Source: Bryopsis sp. KO-2023 (taxonomy: Eukaryota; Chlorophyta; Ulvophyceae; Bryopsidales; Bryopsidaceae). From it: 64,000 bases of DNA. A program made the translations under genes and the position numbers. Below are positions 10,330-21,848 of this stretch, piece by piece. The stretch is taken from positions 434,001 through 498,000 of the forward strand of contig BSYQ01000004.1 of assembly GCA_030272585.1 (NCBI GenBank). The letters are read 5' to 3'. The notes under the pieces were generated by a model. It did no database searches, was not told the origin of the DNA, and was given only the letters and a program-made list of their open reading frames with translations. Each line of letters opens with the position of its first letter. Positions within the stretch are counted from its first letter, which is position 1.

Positions 10330-12215
10330 TTAGACGGGTAGGAGATTTGCACAATAGCACAGCCCATCGTCCTTCGCATCCTTCCAAGTCTTGAGCCCCG
10401 AAGAATTTTTCACCAAGCTGAATCGACAAGTTTTGGACCCTCTGCGACAAGATCAGCACACACAAAAAAGCATCAAATCAAAACCCAGACAGCCACAGGG
10501 GAACAATGAGCCTTGAGTATTGCTACCTTGTCAAACAAAATTGAAGAGATTAGACATTAGACATTCCACTCATTCCCATCTACAGAACGGTGGGCAGGAT
10601 GGACCCCAACAGAGGATTGTTTTGCCATTGTACTCACCGCCTTGAGCGACTGCAAAAGCAGGTTTTGAGATGGCTGGAGTGTTTCAACCTCTTGCAACAC
10701 GTGTGTGCATGGCTCTCACAAGGCAAGACCTCATCCAAGTCTACAGAGGCTTCCCCCACGGCGTCAGCGAAGGACCCTCTACCAGAAACGTCCGTCTCTC
10801 CTTCAGCGAGCAGATTGACGTCTTCGTCCTTCACTCTCGTATCGGAGAACGACTTTGAGTCCGCAAAGGCTTCAGCTGGAAACAATACGGCGAGAGTCAT
10901 TTTTTTTATTGCCGGCTCGGCTTGCAGGCTTTGGAATGTCAAATTTTGAGGAAAATCACAGAGAGATGGTTTTGCCATATTGGCGACTGTGGGAAAATGT
11001 CAGTGTCTGGAGGGTCCACCTACTTCCAACGACAAAAGCGATGCCCTTCGACAAAGCCACAGCAATGGGCTGCGCTATGATCATCGCGGTGGACTCTTGA
11101 ATGGCGACGGCCTCGCCTTGAAAAGTCTTTGCTTTCACTCGCGAAACGGCCCTGGCCTTGGCAAACGCGACAACTAGTCCATCAGCGTACGCCTCTGCGG
11201 TGGCCTCAGAGCCGAAAAAGTCTTCTACACGGGCGAAAGATGAGGCAATGGCACTCGCGACCGCTTGGTCGATATCTTCTGCAAAAGCGTCTGCCGTTCC
11301 TTCAGCGGATCCTGAACCTTCCACTTTGAGGCTCACGCCAGCAGTTGCATAGGCTTCGACCATTATCCTCCCGATAGCGATAGCAGTGGAGTTGGCAATG
11401 GCTGTAAGGGGTTCCTTATTGCGCGGATCTGATACCTCAGTGACGGCGCTGTTGACCGCTTTCGCTACGGCGTTTTCGACTTCGGTGAGGGTCTGAGATA
11501 TCACAGCCAGAGAATATTACCCAACATTGATCCAAACATTGCTGACGAGGTCTTTAGAGAAGAATTAACACAGAGAGAAGGTCACCTCAGCAAACGCAAA
11601 CGCTGTGCCTTCAGCGCTCCCACCAGTGGATTTCACTTTCACCCTCGCATCAGCTGCGTTACTTCCACCTTTGCTGGCAGCTGCCTGGGCGTCGGCTTTT
11701 GCGTATGCGTCTTTGCCGTTTTCTGCTATGGCTTCCGAGTCTGCTTTGGCTTTTGCATTTCCGTTTGCCTCAGCTGAAGAAGTAGATTTGGCACTCCCGC
11801 CGCCCCTCGAGACGGCCAGGGTAGAAGCGCTCGCTTGAGAGTTGCTCGACGATTTGGATGATGATTTGGACACAACAGAGGCGATATGGCTGGGGGTGGA
11901 CCAAGAATCAAAAACATCAGAAAACCCAGAATCCGACGCCCACCAGTCTACGCAACACAAAGGAAAAGGCGTTGAAAAACCAAGCACTTCTGCGAAAGGG
12001 CAAAATAAGCACTGGGGTTCTTGATGGAGCAACTTACCCGTTCCTCTGTCAGCGGATGCACACACAACCTGCGCACACAAGTTTCTCAGTTGAGCAGAAG
12101 GGCAAAAGGACATCGCACTGCCCTTCTGCGAGAAAACAAGACCTCAATAAGTCGTTGCAGAGAGTGCTCATACCAGGAGTAAGAAGCTCGAAAACAACAC
12201 ACACGACCTCGTCAT
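10330..12215 (-). CDS. Secreted Ala/Ser-rich silk-like protein with Cys-rich tail, 6 exons
   Basis: Exons 12174-12215, 12038-12068, 11586-11989, 11024-11492, 10638-10875 and 10330-10441 join in phase to 431 residues. Residues 1-20 are a clear signal peptide (FSSFLLLVVCASA) split over two exons. A Ser-rich stretch follows, then about 250 residues very rich in Ala, with x-Ala alternation (KAKADSEAIA, AYAKADAQAA) and a recurring unit SAEGTAxAFAE. The last 70 residues hold at least eight Cys, including CC, CFC and CYC. Alternating Ala strands recall silk-like or self-assembling extracellular proteins, and the Cys tail suggests disulphide cross-linking. I know no named family for it. A wall, scale or extracellular-matrix role is inference. 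The antisense strand is also open because GCN-rich codons read both ways. Confidence 0.6.
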
Positions 12216-13055
12216 AGTGACTCGCAACAACCTGGATAAACGAAGTGAGTTAATGAAGACCAGAGGCCAGAGGCCAGAGGCTTGTGGAATGCACGACACT
12301 CATATCTTTTGTTCTGGCAACAACGCAGCTCAGTCTCTGTTTTCCTTTGTCGAAGACCTCACCTATCAACCGAGTGACGTGAAGCCGATATGCTTAGTGA
12401 CACTGAAAAAAGTAAACAAGCACGAACAGTATGGAAAAGACGGATGCAGCCGTTCTTGTACAGCGGCCAGAGAGCTATCGGTTGACAACCGATCCCTCTT
12501 TGCGTCAATTGTTTGATAATACGGTTGTTTTGGTGCTTGTCTCAACTTCTCTGAGCGCTTTCGGAAACATCAGCTTGAATGATCGATTGAAACATACTTT
12601 TCTACAAAGAAGGCCTGGTAGTTTGATGAGTTGAGGACAAACATAAAATTGTGTGTGATGACTCCTTTCCATTGCTCTGTAGTGGTGTCTGACTTAGCTT
12701 GACAAAAAAATGCTGTTGATGCTTATCAACACCACCAACAATCCACAATCACACACAAGTATACATTTTCCATGCACCGTCTCATAACTTCGAAAAATTC
12801 CCCAAAACGACAAATCAACCAAAGATTTGCGCAGGTCCAATCATTGATCAGGCCTCAGGCGGGTGTTTTTGTTGCGTGAAAATTTTATTATCATTGTCGA
12901 GGGCTTTTTTTCTTCCTGGTTTGACATGGGAGCGACGTGATCAATCGCTTCTGTGGGTTGTGCGCTCGTATCATTATTTCTTGGTGTGGTCGATAGCGCT
13001 GCAGCACCAGTTCGAAAAGTGAGTTTGTGGGCGATCATAGATTGCTCTGTCTACC
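12216..13055. promoter_or_regulatory. Intergenic between two divergent secreted-protein genes
   Basis: About 840 bp separating the ATG of the Ala-rich gene (-) from that of the NPC1-N-like gene (+). No credible coding frame. It presumably contains both promoters; I could not pick out a convincing TATA box. Confidence 0.35.
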
Positions 13056-14892
13056 ATGGGGCGCTACGTTGTGATTGTAAGCAATCCTTTTTCAAACGGG
13101 TAGCATGCTTAAAAGTGCTGCAGGAAACGAAGCCAAGTGACGGCTGTTCTTTTTTTTGCCCTGACAGGTTGCCGCCCTCTTGGTGTTCATTCTGCTGGAC
13201 AGGTGCTGCTCCGAATCCCTCTATTGCTTTGGTTGTTTTTTGTTTGTTTTATCTCGTTGCTTGAATGACAGATCCTTGCGTTACCTGCTGTTGTGCGATC
13301 GACTGGCTGCGCCGCGAAACTGAAATCACTGCAAGCGAAATCAGCTTTCTTTTTCGCAATGAAAGGAGCCGTGGCTCTGTACCAAAGAGTTGGCTAAAAT
13401 TTGTTGTTTTCTGCTGCGTTTTTCTTTTTACAATCAGCACCGAATCGAGGGGGACGAGGCGGAGGAAGCCTTTGCCAGCATGGGCTACCAAGATTCACAG
13501 GAAGGGTACTTGTGCTTCTTACAATGTCTGTGGGAAAAACGAGCACGGCTTCGTGCCTTGCCCAGCGAACATCGAATTTCAACCAATTGAGGACTCGGCG
13601 GCGAGCCTGATGAAGAAGCATTGCCCGAGTTTGTGGCATAAAGCGAAACGCTCCAGAAAGGCTTGCTGTACCAAAATCGAACTGGATGACGTCTTGAGCT
13701 CCGTACGTGTGTTGCTGCTTGGCATTTGAATGGAACATTATTTATTTATTTTTTTCGTTCATCAACTTATTTCTGATGTTACAGCCAGATCTTCCTGGGC
13801 TCTGAGAAAATGGTTTGTTTATTTTTAGGCTAATGAATGGAAAGAGTATCTATTGGGCTGCCCCGCCTGCTGGAAGAGTTTCGTTGATTTTTGGTGCATG
13901 ATGGTGTGCTCCCCTGACCAGTCCACTTTCACCGATGTCAAAGCGGTCAAAGAGCTGAAGAGAGGCGATGAAAATCCCTTGCGGAATCTATGGCAGACTG
14001 GGATATCAGAGGTACAGAATAAGAGTCGTCTTGAAAAAGCTCGAAAAAATCAAAGCTTTTTAGTTTTTCCTTTCAAATCTATAGTATGTTTTTTTTTGTG
14101 TTTTTTTTTTTTGGGGGGGGGACAGTGTGACATGAGAAGGAAAAAGGGAAATGGGAAGAACACTCAGAAAAGGCCTACCAATGAAAAGATCAATTGTATT
14201 GTTTTGTTTTGAACAAAAACCCACAGATGAATGTCCATGTGGACAATGACGTCAAGAGTGCACTCTACCGTTCCTGCAAGGTCAGCCTCAGCCTCAGCCG
14301 AAAAAAACCAAAACCAAAACCAAAACCTGAACCTGTACAGACGAATGTGCATTTTTCCACTGCTTAGCCTCAGTGTTCATTCTTTGTGATGTCGGAATTG
14401 GGTTTAAAAAGGCAGAAAATAACAATTTTTATGTCTTGGTTTTCTTAAGATTTTCCTGCCCATTTTTCGCTGCTCTTTTTTTTTTCAGAGGACCCCCCCC
14501 CCCTTGTTTGAATTATTGATTTGCTGTGCATCGAACTGGGCTACATCAGCACTATCAGAAGCCAGCCTTGATTTGTTTTCTTTCCAAAATTCTGAAAGGT
14601 GGCTGATGATGTTCTTCCTTTTGATCATTGATAGGACGTCAAGTTCCGGGGAAGGAAAGCCATGAGGAAGTTCAGCAATGCAAAAAACGGAGACCAATTT
14701 CTTGCTGCCATCGGAAATTCGGTGGATAAGGGAGGCAAATTAGCGTTTCAGATAAATTTCCCAACACGAGCGCCCCGAAACATCACACCATTGAAGATGA
14801 GCGTCTTGAATTGCTGGGATGGGGGGGCAAAATGCAAGTGCTCCGATTGTCCAGCATCTTGCCCATCAGAATCGCTCCTCTACGCTAGTTAA
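13056..14892 (+). CDS. Free-standing NPC1 N-terminal (sterol-binding) domain, secreted, 6 exons
   Basis: Exons 13056-13076, 13168-13202, 13438-13702, 13829-14011, 14227-14280 and 14635-14892 give 271 residues. Residues 1-18 form a signal peptide (MGRYVVIVAALLVFILLD). The rest matches the NPC1 N-domain: CASYNVCG near the start, a CC pair (KACCTK), then LLGCPACWKSFVDFWC and MVCSPDQSTF, YRSCKDV, and a terminal CKCSDCPASCP. Human NPC1 continues into 13 membrane spans after this Cys cluster; here a stop follows nine codons later, and I see no sterol-sensing or patched-like membrane region downstream. The product should be a soluble lumenal or secreted sterol-binding protein, perhaps playing the part of NPC2. 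The GTGCTG and GTCAGC donors after exons 2 and 5 are weak but phase-consistent. Confidence 0.75.
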
Positions 14893-17800
14893 AAAAAAAA
14901 AACAGTTGTTTTTTTCAGATTGTGGAAGAAAATTTCTATGAGCAGCATTATTATTATTATTGTTCTGTATCGAAGATAAAAGGTTGGCCCTTTTTGGTGG
15001 TGCTTTTTTTTGGGGGGGAGGGGGTTGGGGTCAATATGATTCTTTTATGTCCATCATTAATGAATTCCAATCTCAAGCTGTTTGGATTTTTTTCTTTTTA
15101 ATTATATGTTTGGAGGTTCTTTGACTTCTGTGATCGTTTCGACTTTGCGGTGAACTGGAATTCATGCCAAAATCGAGTGAACAAGACAAAAACTGATGGA
15201 ATGGTATTGATCAATGCTGGTTTCAGTTTTCAGACATTAGATGTTGTGCTTGTGAAAGTCAGTTTGTTCCAGCAAGGAAAATGGAGTTGGGGAAATTATG
15301 GTAAGTCGGGTGGCAAGACCAGCCGTTCTGTCAATCAAAACGTGCGAATCCACCAAGGCTGGAAGCCTCATGCGATTTCAGGCACACACCAGCAAAATCA
15401 GTTTTGTATTTCACCAGTGCTTGATCAGTGGCGGCCAGTCACCAATTTGACAATTCCGAAATTTTCTGAGTTGATTTTTGAAGACTCGAGTTTTGGCAAG
15501 ATCTTACAATTTGTATAGTTTGTATGTATAATTTATAAGATGACAGATGACCATTTCATTTTTTCCTCAGCGAGTGTATATATGTGTTCAAATTGATTTT
15601 GGTTTTGCTCTCTGGATTTGTGGTATGTTACACAAGTCCTTGTGTTTTTGTTTTTCCTCTGCTCTCTCTCTTTAAGGGGAGGGGCACTTTGGGGTTCAAC
15701 TCAATTCTTAACTGATCTATACAATGCATATGGGAAATCAGAACAGCAACGAACCCTGAGTGTGGAATTCTTGCTTGGGATGGGAAAAAAAAGAGAGAAC
15801 CCCAAGTCTTATAAAAATGCAAATATGTTTGAATGTGCACATCTGTATGCATCATGTTCATCCCACTGTGTTTCTGTTCTTTGATTTGCGTTTGGGGGGG
15901 GGGAGGGTGTTTTTTTTTCTTCTTTTCTTTTTGTGTGGTGATGGATAGGCATTTGATTGAAATTGTTGTAGAGCCTTGGCAACCGATAGAGGGAAAATTG
16001 CAAAAAAAAAAGAAAAGAAAAAAACCCGATCAATAATCTGTTCAGAAAAGAGAGAAAAAAAAAAGAGCATATGGTCTCCATAAACACACTTCTACAAGGG
16101 ATCTGCAGGCTCCTCAATGACAGACTGCTTCTCACAGCCTTAATTTCCAGTGGGTTGAAGTGTTTCCTTGATTTCCTTGCGTTCCTGTGTAATATTAAAC
16201 TGACCGTAACGGTCACAGGTCTGGGTGGAGACGAGAAAAGACTCACACATAGTCTCAAACATCGATAGTTGGAGTCCGAGGAGAGATTGGGTGAAAGAAA
16301 GGCTTCATGAGGGTGTCCAAGAGGCAAAAGGAAATACACGAAAAGGCCAACGATAATCCATACCAGACGCGCGCTATTCCACCGTTCGGTTCCTTTCCCG
16401 GTTTCTTTCCCTATTTCTGGCACAGTTTCTGGCGCTGTGAGTCTCAGTCCAATCAACGACTTGTACGAACCGAAGTCTCAATGTTTTACAAAAGGATGCA
16501 GCTTGGCAAAAGTATTTACTCAACAGATGGATCGTGAAAACCACCAAAATTCATCGCGGTGCGGATGATTCTGCAGTCGTGATACCCTTTCGCCTTTTAC
16601 TAAAGGATACCGAGGATCATCCGTCCTCAAATCGCAATACTCTATTTTTACGTGGCGCTTGCGCCTTAATTCTAATCCTTTAGATCCCACACCCGAGTAC
16701 AGGCGACTTTAAACTCCTCTTTTTACTAATATCGAAAGCGAAACATGACTCCACCTCCGTTGCACACCAAATCGCAAAAACAACTCTTCAGTTCTTTCTT
16801 ACAAAACCAACGCTTCAAAAAATTATATTAGAATTTGGCCGCTGTAGTACAACCCAACGCATGAATATTCCACAGACAGACTGATAAGCAGAGAAAGAGT
16901 GAGCTCCAGTCAGCTATGCCCCCACATCAGAAAAAAAGTGAAAAAGTGAGATGAGGGACATTAGCCAAACCTCAAAGTACGAGGTATGCTGTCATCGAGA
17001 TAGTAAACATGAGGTCAGGTCAGATCAGAAGAGAGAAGTGCCAAATTGTTCTAGAAATGGACATTGAACATGTTGTTCAATGTCTGTTGCCACGAGGCCT
17101 GCTCCTGGGTAGGGCTGCACATGGCCCAAGTGGTACAGGTATGGAAAACTGTCAAAAACTGTTCAAAAACTGAAAAACAGGTGTGGTTTTGAGTATATGA
17201 TGTGTCTTTCAAGCTTTGATGCATCCCTTGGATTTTGATGTGAATATAAATGTTTTGTAGGAGTGAAAAATTAGGCAGCAAAAAGATTAGGATTCACTCC
17301 CACATGAAACAGCGACCGGTCCAGCACCAGCACCCCGCCGCCAGTCATCCAGCCAGCAAAACATCGTCAAGTGCTACATATCCTCAGTTCTTGCAGATGC
17401 ACACAATATTCCAACTTCCAATCAAACTGGTAGATTTCAACTACAGATCAATCCACAATTTCAACCCCCTCCAGATTCTATCAAGTACTGGATTGACTGA
17501 GTTTCAGTAAAGAGACTGGAACCAATACTGGTTTTCAATATGTTATTACAAATGGGATCAGCCGGAGAGAACCAGCTCCACAAACAATTACACCAACACC
17601 TGCCCCTGCATCTTTTTTTTATATCAAATCGTTGGTACAGAACATTCCATCACAGCTTCCAACAAGACCTAATCTAATCTAAAGCAAAACAAAACAAAGC
17701 AAGACAAAAAAAAGCCAAGCAGCTGAGTAAGAACCAAGCGCACACACACACGATGAACGGTCTCCAGTGTCACTTGCGTGTCAAACACCCACGCAGCGAT

Positions 17801-17910
17801 TCCGAGTAGTGAACCTAACGGTCAAGACTATTTCCATGGCTTGACACGCATCACATATCGGGGGGCAGCGCCTAGTGGCGATGCTGTCGAGTTCCAAGCC
17901 TCCCACACAC
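14893..17910. other. Intergenic, no gene supported
   Basis: About 3 kb after the NPC1-N-like gene. Poly-A, poly-T and G runs are frequent (14,890, 15,010, 15,895, 16,005). One 215-codon minus frame at 15,809-16,456 crosses such tracts and has no family signal. An 8-bp inverted repeat lies at 16,562-16,569 and 16,616-16,623. None of the remaining exons expected for the R2 gene at 17,911 was found here. Confidence 0.5.
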
Positions 17911-18097
17911 CTGTCCAGAAACTGGCTTCCGCTTTTTTGTACATCTCCCAAACCTCCTGATATCTGATGGGGAACATGCAGAATCTGTCTGGATTCTCCT
18001 TCAAAAGCGGCTCCTCCTCCTCGCTGTTTCTCTCGTGAGTCTTGGCACCACCCTCGACGAACATCACGTTGGCTTTATCCGACATCACTACGTCCAT
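17911..18097 (-). pseudogene. RNR2: Orphan first exon of ribonucleotide reductase small subunit (R2)
   Basis: The exon opens with ATG at 18097 (a second Met is at 18085) and ends at a donor (CAG|GTGTGT) at 17910. It encodes about 62 residues, including [19 protein letters not shown] and [15 protein letters not shown], the conserved N-terminus of class I R2. The split codon (G + CN) would continue to the usual Ala-Glu-Glu. The remaining ~270 residues, with the iron ligands and radical Tyr, are not found on the minus strand down to 14,900, nor elsewhere in the window. It could be a truncated duplicate, a fragment left by rearrangement, or a mis-assembled true gene. The exon itself looks intact. 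A GC-rich stretch at 18,130-18,270 may be its promoter. Confidence 0.65.
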
Positions 18098-18293
18098 CTC
18101 TACGCTAATCTTGAGTATCTAGAAACAAGGGAGCGTTGCGGTGGAGAGTGATTGGTTTGGCCCGGTCGTAAGGTTTCAATCGAGCGAGTGCGATGCGCCT
18201 TCCCTGGTGGAGGGTTAGGGTGAGTTCGCTGCTTTTATAGGGTGGCCTTGCGCGCGTGTGGGGTGGTGGCCAATATTTTCAATCATATTATCC

Positions 18294-18742
18294 TTAATTT
18301 TCAAACACCGATGTGGTTCCCTTACTATTGTAGAATCTATCCTTAATACGCTGGACATAATCCACTAGATTGGGGAACTCTCGGACGAGCTCTGGCATGG
18401 CTGTGGGGTTGCCATCATTCAGAAAATTGTCCAGTGTGGAGAAAACGATTGCATCTGCTTCTGATGGATCTGCTCCAAGCATATAGTCTTGGTCCCCGAG
18501 AAACCCAGACAGTGCCTCCACACTCGACGACAGCAAGGATTTTATTTCTTCAACTTGATGTCTACCCAGACCCTGCATGCAGAACAAGGATTGAGCTCTC
18601 CACATTTCCTGGACATTCCAAGGTGAAAGAAAAAATACAAATGTATGTAATGCAGTGTGAGCCTCACCGGCTGTGAAATGATCAAATTGACTAAAATTTT
18701 TTGGAGCTTCCCCCAGCAGTCATGTTTCTCAAACAGATCCAA
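18294..18742 (-). pseudogene. 3' fragment of a FAXC/metaxin-like (GST-fold) gene
   Basis: Two exons, 18668-18742 and 18294-18608, phase 0, give 129 residues ending in a stop. The sequence has the GST-C hallmark of the failed-axon-connections/metaxin family: QGLGRHQVEEI, LSGFLGDQDYMLGADPSEAD, then FPNLVDYVQRIKDRFY. The N-terminal thioredoxin-like half is missing. The 460 bp upstream, before the divergent expansin-like gene, contain no recognisable exon for it. Either the 5' end is lost, making it a pseudogene, or it lies across an assembly join. The reading frame retained is undamaged. Like the R2 exon next to it, it is a partial gene on the same strand. Confidence 0.55.
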
Positions 18743-19200
18743 CTGCAAGGAGACAAATCAAAAATGGATGAAGGCTGTCAGCAAGGGGGAGGCAATAAAC
18801 ACTTTTGCTGTCCGTTCATACCCGGGCCAAACCAAACAAAAACGATTCCTCCAACCTCCGTTCTGGTGTGAGTGGCACTGAGATTTGCAAAAGGTGCAAA
18901 ACGCAAAACGCTCAGATCACATGTCGTTATGGAGCGAGGCACACTGACGGCCCCATCAATTCCCAGGATTTGACACACAGTATGTAACGGTCTAGTCGTT
19001 CAGCCTCGTTTGATATGGCCCACTTTCTATTTATGCCCAGGTGATTCGTTCTGTAGCATCAGAATTGGATTTTCCGGGTTTCGACTTGTGTGGGGTGGCT
19101 GGTTGTGTGTGGTGAAGGAAGCCATAGAGTTTGGTGTATCTCTGCCCATCAAGCAATTTTGCGAGTCGATTCCCGAGGTCCAGTTCAGGAGGAGGAAATC

Positions 19201-20618
19201 ATGGTGGCTTTCAACAGGTTTCTCGTTGCTTTGGTGTGCTTTTTGGCATCGCCGCTTGCTGGTGTCGTCGAAGCTGGAGACGGCTGGCGAACTGGACGAG
19301 CAACGTTTTACGGAATCTGGTGGAGTATCCACACGTACGTCTCGGTTATTGCTAGGATGCTCCATATCCAGCTCATTGCTTTCCGTGCTCATGTCTGCGC
19401 CGCCAGATGTGGCGGAACGATAGAATTCGCTCCTTGTATGATAATTATTTATTCTTGATTCATGCAGAGGGAGCTGCGGTTACGGCAACATCGATTATTG
19501 GCAGGTATTGCACGTGCAGTGTATTTTTTCGAGCAACTGTCGTGGGTCGCTCGGCACGATTTCAGTTTTGGAGATTTTTCCTGTGATCAAGGCCGTATTT
19601 GGATGTGATTCCAGGGAACAGGCTGGGACGTGGCCGCCATCCCCGATTCCCATTACGAGTACAACTGGAGTTGTGGGTACGGCGTTGTTTTATTCCCCAT
19701 CTGGAGTTGCAGTTAATTTTTTTTTCCTGGCGTTATCATCCACAACTTGGCACGTGCGTGGTGTGGTGCAGTAAGTGCTATGAGGTTAAGTGCGAGCCCA
19801 TGAACTTCAAGGACAATTATGGGAATCACTTGGAGAGGTCCAATGCTTGTCATGATTCATGGAAGGTCGTGACTGTCACTATTGTGGACAGCTGCCCATG
19901 CAACTACTCTGGGAACTCGTACTCCAACAAAAGATGGTGAGGCTCCTTTCCTTTTTCACACTGGGGGACTTGATTTGATTCCTGGTACTCTCTGTGATAT
20001 TATTTTAATTCCACCTCTCCTATAGCTGCAAACATATTGATCAGAAATAGTTGATCAATTGAATTTCTTGTTTTCTGCAGGTGCTGTGGTGATATGGACC
20101 ACTTTGATCTCTCGTACCACACTTTCGACAAGCTGGCTCCCCGTCACTACGGGGTGATTGGACTGAAGTACCGTCCGGTGGCCTGCCCCTCCAGCTATTT
20201 GGAAAACAGGCACCATCTGGGTAGAAAGCTCAAGGAGGAGCAACATGGTGAAAACAAGGAGGGACCTCAGATGGTGGTTCTTGATGAGCGTTACGAAAGA
20301 CCAGAAGGGGTTCAAGGAGCAATGCCAGCACACACAACCGATGAAAGCCAAGGCTTTGTGGGGACTCTGCCATCCGGTTTCACTGAAAAGGAAATCAATC
20401 CTCAACATCTTGTGAAATTAAGCTATTCTGTGGAATCTCTGGGTGTGGAGACCCCCTCATTGAGGAATGCGGGTGGTGAGATGGTGAACCAGAACCCCAG
20501 GGCGCCATTCACAACTGGTAAGAGTGATATGATGAACCGGAATCCGAGGGAACAACAGAGCTCACAGGACAGGATGGGTGGCGTAGTGAAGCCGAAGATG
20601 ATTTCGTCATTGATCTGA
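19201..20618 (+). CDS. Single-domain expansin-like secreted protein, 5 exons
   Basis: Exons 19201-19334, 19468-19504, 19615-19676, 19772-19936 and 20081-20618 give 311 residues. Residues 1-25 are a signal peptide ending VVEA. The mature N-terminus follows expansin domain 1: GWRTGRATFYG, GSCGYGNIDYW, SCGKCYEVKCEP, VTVTIVDSCPCN, WCCGDMDHFDLSYHTFDKLA and GVIGLKYRPVACP. The HFD-type motif and paired Cys of the double-psi beta-barrel are present. The C-terminal carbohydrate-binding domain (CBM63) of true expansins is absent. Instead there is a polar tail of about 130 residues with a repeated NQNPRAP/NRNPREQ element. A role in loosening or modifying the wall is inferred from the family. A stand-alone DPBB protein of the natriuretic-peptide type is the alternative. 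Confidence 0.8.
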
Positions 20619-21431
20619 CCACATCACTGATTGGATAAGTTATGATGATCGGATAAGTTATGGGGTCACCGTCCTCCCTGCAAGATTTTTCCTCTTGAAA
20701 GAGAAAGCTTCCCCTGGATTTAGATGTCTTTTTTTGTATGTTTCACGAAGAACAGGAGAGAACCCAATAAAAATGGATTTGACCTTGATGCTTGTTTATC
20801 CATTCCTCTAAGGGAATGAGGAAAGTTTCAGGGATATCAATCCAGCCCTTTTTTCTTTAAATGGTATTTTGAGGTTTCAAGAGAGAAAATATGAAAGCGC
20901 TGAGAAGTCCCTTGCCTTTTGTGGGAAGTGTCAGCATCTTGAATCAATGCATAAATCAATGCATTTTGTTCAGGATCAATGTAAAATTATGGTGAACTGG
21001 AGCTCTGGTTGATGATTTGGTAGTTGGCTGGACCTTTTCAGGCTTTCATTTTTCTCGTCTTTGCTATGCTTATAAAGGTTCAATTTGAGAAGGTACTTCC
21101 AAAAACTGATTTTTGAGTCAGTGATGGAAGAATAATAGGGAATTTCTACCCTTTTGAAGGGAAAACGGTTTTCTATGCCATGAGAATGGTATTGATGGGT
21201 GGGTTATTGGATAGCATGGACCTGCCTTGCATGAAGAACAATTGAAAGAGGCATGGTCGTTGGAAAAGGAATAAGGTCTATTGACCCTTGCCTCTTGCCT
21301 CTTTTATGTAAACCTTGTTATTTTGATTGGAATTGTTTGTTCATGCCAGCCAGAGGAGAAGGGTGGTCTCCTAGAGGGTATTTCTTGCCTTGAATAAATG
21401 ATTCTACAGAAAATTTGGAAATAATTTTATA

Positions 21432-21473
21432 CATGTTACACAAAATATATGCCATGTTACACAAAATATATGC
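21432..21473. repeat. Tandem repeat, 21 bp x 2
   Basis: Two identical 21-bp copies, 21432-21452 and 21453-21473, unit catgttacacaaaatatatg + c. Confidence 0.9.
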
Positions 21474-21792
21474 ATCCTTTCACTTAAATCCACCTGTCCA
21501 ACATACCGCTACATCCCCATCTCCCACAATTTCCTAAATCTTGTCTGGCTGGTATTGATGGGTTTTAAACAATGGACATTCATGTGGGTGTTTGTGATGC
21601 ATATGTCAGGTGTAAAAAGTTGCAACATCCAATTGAATGCGAAACAATTGTCTTTCTGATGACTCTGCAGAGTTCTGGCCTCAGAGTCTTCTGTTTTATT
21701 TTTATTTTTTCCCTTACTCTGACTCATCACGTCTTCATCATCGTCTTTACACGATGGTCCAAGAAATCGACGTATGTCTGACACTGAGCGCC

Positions 21793-21848
21793 GTGACGGA
21801 TCCCATACGAATATAAAAAGGTGACGGATCCCATACGAATATAAAAAG
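21793..21848. repeat. Tandem 28-bp repeat carrying a TATA-like box
   Basis: Two identical 28-bp copies, 21793-21820 and 21821-21848, each ending in the TATA-like motif aatataaaaag. They lie 69 bp upstream of the ATG at 21917, so they could be a duplicated core promoter for that gene. Confidence 0.7.

Noticed and set aside
11605-11838. Ala/Ser/Pro-rich plus-strand frame
   Set aside because: Antisense shadow of the Ala-rich exon of the minus-strand secreted protein, which has the signal peptide and splice sites.
15809-16456. 215-codon minus-strand frame with hydrophobic segments
   Set aside because: Runs through poly-A/T and G tracts that create artificial Phe and Lys runs; no recognisable domain, no splice context.
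16562-16623. Inverted repeat that might be a tRNA or small RNA
   Set aside because: Arms of only 8 bp, inner pairing imperfect, no T-arm consensus and no A/B boxes.
19027-19392. 121-codon minus-strand frame opposite the expansin-like first exon
   Set aside because: Shadow of the signal-peptide exon and its promoter; no match to the FAXC-like N-terminus I was looking for.
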